This document shows positions 57,337 to 64,000 of a stretch of 64,000 nt of DNA, one piece after another (positions within the stretch are counted from its first letter, which is position 1; each line of letters starts with the position of its first letter). The position numbers were made by a program, and so were the translations under genes. The notes under the pieces are model-generated. The model had not been told where the DNA came from and did no database searches. It saw nothing but the letters and a program-made list of their open reading frames with translations. Source of the stretch: Orbilia blumenaviensis (Eukaryota > Ascomycota > Orbiliomycetes > Orbiliales > Orbiliaceae); NCBI GenBank assembly GCA_036872755.1, contig JAVHNS010000008.1, positions 2,232,001-2,296,000 on the forward strand. Direction: 5' to 3'.

Positions 57337-59667
57337 TCATAGAAATGCACCAGCGTTCTTGAGAGCAGCGGCCAATCGCCGATAGTCCTGGAGAAGCAAA
57401 TCGACATCGCTAATTCTCAAATTTGCGGCGTCGGTGTCCAGAAACTTTGATATAGGCGGTTCTATCTTTGTCGTAAATTGGTCCAGACGCGCTCCCGGTG
57501 GAGCTGCTGCAGAATCTGAGTCTACCCCGATTGGTCCGGGAGGGGGTGTCTTAGGTATCTGACCCCTCGAGAACGATCGGATCACGTTGATGTTGCCTGC
57601 AAATCTCCCTAGATGGCTCCCTCTGTAGATCGTAACCACAAGCAGGAACATGAAAATGTCAGCTAGACCCGTGAATTCAGAATTAGACCCGTGGGAGCCC
57701 GCGTGGTGAGCACATGAGCGTATCTTACAAATTTCGAACGCTGTCAGCAACAGGAGTGTACGCGGCGCCGTGGCTGGGCAAGGATTCGATAGTTTCCAGC
57801 GACGTATTCGCGACAGCTCCATGCTCCAGTAGGGTTTTCGTTGTCGCCTCCCCGGTAAACCTAACAGTCTCAACGCTTTCAACTTGCTTCGCAGGGCTAG
57901 TATTAATGCCACCCTTGCTAAACGATCCCGACCGTTCTGAATTCCCTAAATATAGATCATCAGAAACAGTAGAACCCCCTGGGGGCTCCTGCTCCTGGTT
58001 AGGAGTTCCAACAAGCTTCCGGACATCCTCTAAAGTCTTAGGGAGATCCGTTCGTTTATCAGAAAGCTTCCCAAAGAGGAAACGATAGGAATTCTCCAAA
58101 CTATTCCCAATCGTTTTCAAAGATTGATCTGCGGTGTTCACGGCAGTTGTAGCAGCTGAAGTCGCAAACTCTACTGGAGTGAGGTACGTCATTCGCTTGG
58201 TGGCGCCGGTCATTGGAAGAATTACTGTGGTTTCCTTCTGACCTCCTTCGGTTGTCTGCGATGCAGTAGCTGGAGATGTATCAGTGATAGCCGGGGCTAA
58301 AGTAGGAGTCATCACTTTGTCTGTCTTGTCGGCAAGTGGGGGGAGTGACGTTGTTGGCGCCCGGATTTGCTCCAACTCTACAGAGGTACCAACGGGTAGT
58401 TCATTGGTAGCCAGAGTTCCCATATCCACAGTTTCCAGGAAAGATACTGCGGCTTCCAAGTTCGTTAAACAGTACGCTGTCTCGCCATCAATTGCCTTGT
58501 GGTATCTGAACCTTTGAATATACTGGAGGTTTGACACCACGTGCATATCGGGGGGTGATATGATCAGGGAATATATCAAAATTGGCAGTATATGGTCTGC
58601 CGATGATGCCGTCGATGGGACTACACAAGTGAGTACATCTGTGAACACCAATGTTAGTCAACACGCCCCGGCCTTATCGTATATGTATAAATGAGCTCAT
58701 TGTACGACTGCACGAAGGGGTGAAGGCTAACCAACTATTGCCTTGTGGGCTCTCTTCAGGAGTTGAAGTTTTCCATGTGGGCATTTGGTATTATTCAGAC
58801 TTTGAAGTGCTACAGAGGCACGGTTAGCGAAACAGCAGGAAAATAGGGTCTACACTTGAAAGGGGGGGGGGGGGGCCCTCTGAAGATACCGACCTTCACA
58901 AACTGGCTTTAAATCCATAACGTTGATGTTTTCCTCCAGGCCTAATTCTTTTAACCCGATCCCGACTACCGCCAAAGCCATTGTCTTGCTTCTTAAGGAC
59001 TCGTCCCTTGCTTCGTCCTCAGCGCTATAATGACGCCATATCTTATCAAAGACGGCCTCGGTAGTCTTCTTCTCTACCAGCTCCTGTAGCGCAACTCGGT
59101 AACCATCTTTTCTTTTCCTATCCTTCTTTCTCTGAGCGATCTCACTCATCGAAACTAGAGGTTGACTGGAGCCCCGAGAATCGTGGGAATCATAGAGTCT
59201 TGAGACATGGGCAGATATAGCGACCGCGGTTGTTTCGTAGAAATCCTGAAACATAGTGCTCAGTGAATCAATTGAAACCGGCGAAGGATGGACTTTAGCT
59301 GATAGTGATTCTATGAAGCTATGTTGGTCAGACTTAAGAATTAATTGTCCGATATCAAATACTACCTATCCGTCATTCCCAGAATCTCCGGTGGGAGCGC
59401 AAGCTGGGAGAAGGTTTTATCCGAAACATCATGAATAGGATCCTCCGGTTCATTGGGGTGGCGACTTTCGACATCTTCTCCTGAGTCATAAGTGAAATTT
59501 GGTTCTGAAAATGTGCCAAATGGTGACGAGGCCAGCTCTGGGCCACTGATGGAATTTAGGGTAGTAGATCGCGATCTGGTAGGAGGAATTTGGGACTCTA
59601 GTCGAGTGAATGAGCGAACGGATCCAAGTGTTTTGATTGGTCGGGACGGTGAGCTTTCTGAATGCAT
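57337..59667 (-). CDS. VPS9-domain guanine exchange factor (Rab5 type)
   Basis: Exons 59366-59667, 58894-59258, 58732-58809, 57729-58638 and 57337-57622 give 646 residues. Residues 1-110 are Ser/Pro-rich. A helical section follows (AQRKKDRKRKDGYRVALQEL). The VPS9 catalytic domain spans roughly 170-320, with LNNTKCPHGKLQLLKRAHKA, the conserved ASSADHILPILIYSLI, NLQYIQRFR and ETAYCLTNLEAAVSFLE. The C-terminal 320 residues are Ser/Thr-rich and end in a helix LLLQDYRRLAAALKNAG. VPS9 domains activate Rab5/Ypt51-type GTPases in early endosomes. The last acceptor (CTACAG at 57623-57628) was chosen because it joins SVRN|LGSHLGRF in phase; the nearer TAG acceptor gives an immediate stop. Closest yeast idea is Muk1 or Vps9, unresolved. 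Confidence 0.87.
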
Positions 59668-60772
59668 AGTTGTTACGTTAATAACTATGTACCAGTTTAG
59701 ATACCCATTTTTTATTTTCCTTAATCTTTTATTTTGTTTTGTTTTGTTTTTCTTTCTTTCTTTCTTTCTTGATTGATTGATCGATTGATTGAACAGAAAG
59801 ATAGAAAGCCCGATGATTGATCAAGAGCAAAAACTATGTGTAGATAGGTAGACGGGCGCCACATGTGACGTAGTCAGGAGGGGTGAACTTCTAACTGCTG
59901 AGCGACCTTGTATCACTTGACAGCTAAACGGGGGGAAGCTTACCTGTGCCGGGTGGTTGCAATGGTTGGTGAGCATGGGCTTGGGACGAAGGTGCCATGC
60001 TCACACATACGAAAGGCCGGGAGCACACCGGAGCAAGCTGGGTATGTATATCAGTAGCGAAACGTACGAAGCAAGCTCAAGCAGTGTAGCGGTATATAAT
60101 TGTGATCGAGGTTCTAGATCTAGTTATTCCTTACGACAGGTGTGTGGGGGAGGTTGCTGTTGACGGAGCGTATTAGTTAGCTCCGAGCCAAGATCGGATG
60201 TTATCTCCGTGATGTGTAAGGAACAACCAGTTGGCCAGGCCCCAGACCATCATCGTTCGTCATCGCGACAACAGCGCCAAACACCCCCCTGGCACGCACA
60301 TGTGCTACCTACCTGCCTAACTTATAGGTATATACTGCTACTTGGGCGCCTCATACGTACTTAGCATCACCATTCTACCAACCATCTCCTCCTCCTCCTC
60401 CGGTCCTTCAGCTACGTATTGCCTAACTATTTGCGTCACTCAAGTAACTTACTTTCCTGCTTACCAAACCCAAATACTTGTGTGCGTGTGCTTGTGTACC
60501 CGTGTACACGTACCTGTGTACCCGTAGCTCAATCACTTTGCTTACCTTTCATATATCCGGCATCCCAGGAGAATCAGTGTATCCACCCGCAGATGAAGCC
60601 CTAGCCACTGATATGGCGACTTCCGAGACTTAATATTTCGTTCCAACCCGCATCTGCTTCTTGGATTCTGGTTTTTTTTTTAATTCCTCCAACAATACAC
60701 TCTATATCCATACCCAGCGACCGACCGACCGACCGACCGATCGCGATCATTTGATTCTCTAGCAAAGTCGGC
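59668..60772. other. Divergent promoter region between VPS9 gene and ATG15
   Basis: About 1.1 kb. Contains TTTC and GATT repeats (59735-59790), CTC triplets (60390-60405), a GTGTACCCGTGTACACGTACC stretch near 60483-60520 and a GACC repeat (60720-60740). No gene supported. Confidence 0.55.
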
Positions 60773-62678
60773 ATGCATTTCACGGGATTCATTCACGACA
60801 GCTGGAAGCTGTATTCGAGGGGATGCGTTGTCCTTCTACTGTTCCTGTTATCGTCAACTCAGTCCCTGAACCCAAACCAAATAGTCCTGGCAAACGAAAA
60901 TGCCAGTATAACAGGACCTCTGGACGACCCGAAGCTTAAAAGCAGTAGTGGGTCCTTTGTATGTGTACTAGTCAATAATGCTTCCGTCGATTCACCCGCT
61001 GACAGGGAGACACAGAAACTACGACATGTCCTCCATCACGGCGCAGAAAGGTAGGCCGTTACCCTATAACTACATAAATACCCCCCGGTCAGTCCTATTT
61101 TCTGACATTCATATTTTGCCTCCATCCGTCAACAGGCATCCTACACTCTTACGGCGTTTAGATGTGACCGGGGACGAGTTAATCTGGGGAGTAGACAGTG
61201 AAGAACATTTGCCCTGCCCGAGTCTCCAAATCAAATCTCGCCCTATTAGGATGTCACGAATGCGGGACAGGTCAAGAGAAAGTGTAGAAGGGCGCCTGGC
61301 TGCCGCAAGATATTGGGGCCGCCAATCCTTGGACACATCTGCAACTTTTTGGACAACGGAGCAAGAATCTGCCCCTGATGTCACGGATAACGAAACCGTG
61401 CTCAATCTTGCCAAGATGAGCGCCAATGCCTACGTTCACATCCCCGCGACCGAGGACTGGAGAGATATAGGTACTCCATGGAACAACTCAGCCGGGTTCG
61501 GATGGGAGAATGACGGACTTCGAGGGCATATTTTTCTTGACGAAAACAACTCGACTGTCATTATCAGCATTAAGGGAACTTCGGTCGCGATATTTTATGG
61601 GGAGGATACAAAAACAAATGACAAAGTCAATGATAATCTTTTATTCTCTTGTTGTTGTGCCAGAGTTTCTGCATTTTGGAATACTGTCTGCGATTGTTAC
61701 ACGGGTACGTACTCGTGTAGCAACCCGTGCCTCCGTGACGCTCTTCAGGCAGAAGACCGGTATTATCGAGCTGCCCTAAACCTATATTATAATGTCACCA
61801 GCCTTTATCCCAGCGCCCAAGTCTGGCTAGTTGGCCATTCTTTGGGAGGGGCGGTCTCTTCATTACTGGGCTTGACCTACGGCAGACCAGTTGTTACCTT
61901 TGAAGCCCCTCCGGAAGCTAAAGCAGCAAGCAGACTCGGTATACCGAAGCCCCCGTCAGGCCTCAGTCAAGATGGCGTCTACCATTTCGGAAACAATGCC
62001 GACCCTATTTATATGGGGGTTTGCAATGGCGCCACTTCCTTTTGTTCAATCGGGGGGTATGCAATGGAGACTAAATGCCATACAGGAAGCCTTTGTCTCT
62101 ACGATGTTGTCAACGACCTTGGCTGGCGTATTAACGGAAATTCGCACCGGATCAAGACTGTCATCGATGAAGTCATGCCAAAATACGACCGCGTCCCGGA
62201 CTGTATCCCAGAAGACGAATATTGCATTGATTGTTTCAATTGGAACTTCCATAACGAAAGCGTCACTACCACTTCGAAGAAATCGACAACAACAATTACT
62301 AGCACCACAAGGTCAACGACTTGTCAGCACCCCGGATGGTTTGGTTGCCTTGACGAAACAACTACAACAACCGTAGCCACAACCACAACCACAACCCACG
62401 AATCCACGACCACAAGTTCAAGTATGTCCTCTATACAAAGCTGAGATCAGTGCTAGTGTCCGGTTTGAGCTAATCCCAAACTTCCAGCAACCTGTTCAAA
62501 GTATGGTTGGTTTGGAGACTGCATAGATCCCCAACCAACAAAATCGCCAACATCCACACTCTCCACCACAACTGACACCCTTACCACGAGCTCCCCGTCT
62601 TGCACTACATCATCCACTCAACCCCCAAACACTACAACCTGCTTAAAGCCAGGCCGTTTCTGGGGCTGTCGGGACTAA
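60773..62678 (+). CDS. ATG15: ATG15, vacuolar lipase of autophagic bodies
   Basis: Class-3 lipase that breaks down autophagic-body and multivesicular-body membranes in the vacuole. Exons 60773-61050, 61136-62421 and 62488-62678 give 584 residues. An N-terminal signal anchor (SRGCVVLLLFLLSSTQS, about 16-32) gives the type II topology of the family. Then come ETQKLRHVLHHGAERHPTLL, LAKMSANAYV, GHIFLDENNSTVIISIKGTS, VNDNLLFSCCCARV, the serine elbow GHSLGG (about 326-331), NNADPIYMG and NSHRIKTVID for the rest of the triad. The C-terminal ~130 residues are Thr-rich with three Cys/aromatic modules (CQHPGWFGC, CSKYGWFGDC, CLKPGRFWGC). Sequons such as NES and NTT suggest glycosylation. The 3' exon is set by the join SSS|TTCSKYGW, and the stop follows the third module. 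Confidence 0.95.
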
Positions 62679-64000
62679 AACCTCGTCCTTCGCAGTGGGG
62701 GTACCCTGGTTGTGGCCCAATTCGAGCCAGTGCCGCATCCAGAGTCGGCTGGACCGGGTTAAATGCCCTGTGTTCCTCAGGTGACCCATATCTTAAATTA
62801 AGCAACCATGCACCAACTCACGACATTTTTCCCGGCTGGGACGTAATAGTTTTAGCCCACTAACGCCTGGATACTAGGGGCCCCGGATCGTGATCATCTG
62901 AAGCGTAGCGCGGAGTTTTGTATTATTTTATTGAAGTACTAATTTATGACTTGGCGATAGTTCTGTAGACAGTGGTCAGGCGGCGTTTCCTATTATATCT
63001 CTTAGTAATGCCTCTAGTGTATCATGAGCGAAGATTGCAATATATATATATATATATCAATGATGGAATTTATAAATCGGAATAGAATATTCCAAGTAAA
63101 AGCCATGAAAATATCAGCAAAAACTAAAACCTGCCCAGATGGCATCATATAGGCTTAGAACATTAGTAAAAATAAATATTATTGGATAATAGTGTGTATC
63201 AGAAAAAAAGATACATCGGGTCCAAAAACTGCTTAAGTGAGCTAATTAACACATTAGATTCATAGCCTAATCTGGTAATTAAGGATTTTTGCCTTATTTA
63301 AAGTAGTTTCAGGCAATTTAAGGTGTTTTTTTTTTTTTTTTTTTTTTTTTTTTTCCTAAATATATTTGTCAGAATACTACGTTTAGGATAACTAGGCATA
63401 TTACTTTATATATAATCTTTTGTAAAATTATATATGCAAGAATGTGCGTGTTACAACGGTTGAGAAGATAATTTTAGTTATAATTATAGATTAAAAGTGT
63501 CAGGCCGCGCACCCACGCGGTGGTGCGCAAAATATAACAAGGTCAACATAATGGCTAGAGCTACTTGGTTTGGGTAATACGAACATGCGGTAACCCACCT
63601 AAAAATCTATTTAAGTAAGTTTGATTTTTAGATTAATGTTAGTTTAATTTTTTTAATCTGAATATAATAAAAAACTGTAGTTTGATGTTGTAATATGTAT
63701 ATCTTTTAATATATAAAATATAGATAGTAATTATGTAATTTTTTATTTTTTAATTTATAATTATAATTAGGATTATTTTTTTAATTATTGTAATAGGTAT
63801 ATTTTTATATATAATTTTATATATTAAAAGATTATTTTTTAATTTATTATTATGGATATTTTGTATTTGTAATATTTATTAAGAAAAATAAATTAATGTA
63901 AAATGTTTTATAAAATTTAATGAATTTTAGATCTTTAGAAAATAATAAAATGTAGTAATTTATTTTATAATTTAAAAATGATAATTTAATTATAATTATT
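62679..64000. other. Gene-free, increasingly AT-rich tail
   Basis: After the ATG15 3' flank the sequence loses G and C. In the 60-base lines from 63601 on that I counted, G+C is between 4 and 9 of 60, and I see no CG dinucleotide there. A TA repeat lies at about 63040-63057, a T-run at 63327-63354, and a GC-rich hairpin at 63507-63528. No open frame of interest. It looks like an AT-rich block of decayed repeats. Confidence 0.7.
63507..63528. other. GC-rich hairpin in AT-rich DNA
   Basis: GCGCA pairs with TGCGC and CCAC with GTGG around a GCG loop, with one bulged C. It stands alone in sequence that is otherwise strongly AT-rich, so it may be the end of an old mobile element. Function unknown. 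Confidence 0.5.

Noticed and set aside
57622..57728. Frameshift near the end of the VPS9-domain gene
   Set aside because: The nearest TAG acceptor gives a stop, but the next acceptor (CTACAG, with a CTGAC branch site) restores frame.
1..64000. CRISPR arrays, tRNA or rRNA genes, intact transposase or reverse transcriptase genes
   Set aside because: I looked for evenly spaced repeats, tRNA B-box-like motifs and mobile-element protein motifs and found none I could support.

Overview
This window looks like nuclear DNA of a filamentous ascomycete (Pezizomycotina). Nearly all genes are intron-bearing. The introns are mostly 50-100 bp, with GTANGT-like donors, CTAAC/CTGAC-like branch sites and YAG acceptors. 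The gene set is fungal: Atg15, Sur2, a fungal eIF4G, Arp8, DPM3 and a fungal USP-domain protein. I cannot name a genus. Long intergenic leaders are full of microsatellites, homopolymers and short palindromic TAGGTACCTA-type tracts.

Layout. 1-1493: 3' end of a PIF1-type helicase (+). 1940-3012: mitochondrial enoyl-CoA hydratase (+). 3486-4256: RER1 (-). 5097-6875: universal-stress-domain protein (-). 6876-14664: gene-poor, with one Pro/Ser/Thr-rich single-span membrane protein (-). 14665-16521: glycogen-binding (CBM48-like) protein (+). 17583-19011: SUR2 (-). 20390-21378: TCTP (+). 22264-24355: RCC1-type Ran exchange factor (-). 26265-31518: eIF4G (+). 32232-34050: probable CENP-P/Ctf19-type kinetochore protein (-). 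34578-39116: mitochondrial DEAH helicase (-). 40393-41529: ARL1 (+). 42770-43648: ribosomal protein eL13 (+). 44268-46585: SmgGDS-like armadillo protein (-). 47048-47520: DPM3 (+). 47672-about 48461: oxidoreductase-like-domain protein (-). 49126-51480: ADCK2/Cqd1-type ABC1 kinase (+). 52171-54609: ARP8 (+). 54744-56605: TMEM135-like membrane protein (-). 57337-59667: VPS9-domain Rab5-type GEF (-). 60773-62678: ATG15 (+). From about 62.9 kb the DNA becomes very AT-rich and holds no gene I can see.

The genes are mostly housekeeping: translation (eIF4G, eL13, TCTP), ER/Golgi and lipid work (RER1, SUR2, DPM3, ARL1, VPS9 GEF, ATG15), nucleus and chromosomes (RCC1, ARP8, CENP-P, PIF1) and mitochondria (enoyl-CoA hydratase, DEAH helicase, oxidoreductase-like protein, ABC1 kinase). 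I see no operon-like functional cluster, no secondary-metabolite cluster and no clearly new multi-gene system.

I rebuilt exon structures by hand from splice signals, reading phase and family conservation. Every multi-exon gene given with full exon coordinates keeps frame across its junctions. Two 5' ends are unresolved: the mitochondrial helicase and the oxidoreductase-like protein. The most useful non-gene findings are a degenerate MITE-like inverted-repeat element between 56.85 and 57.14 kb, a 7-nt microexon in ARL1, and the sharp change to an AT-rich, CpG-free tail.
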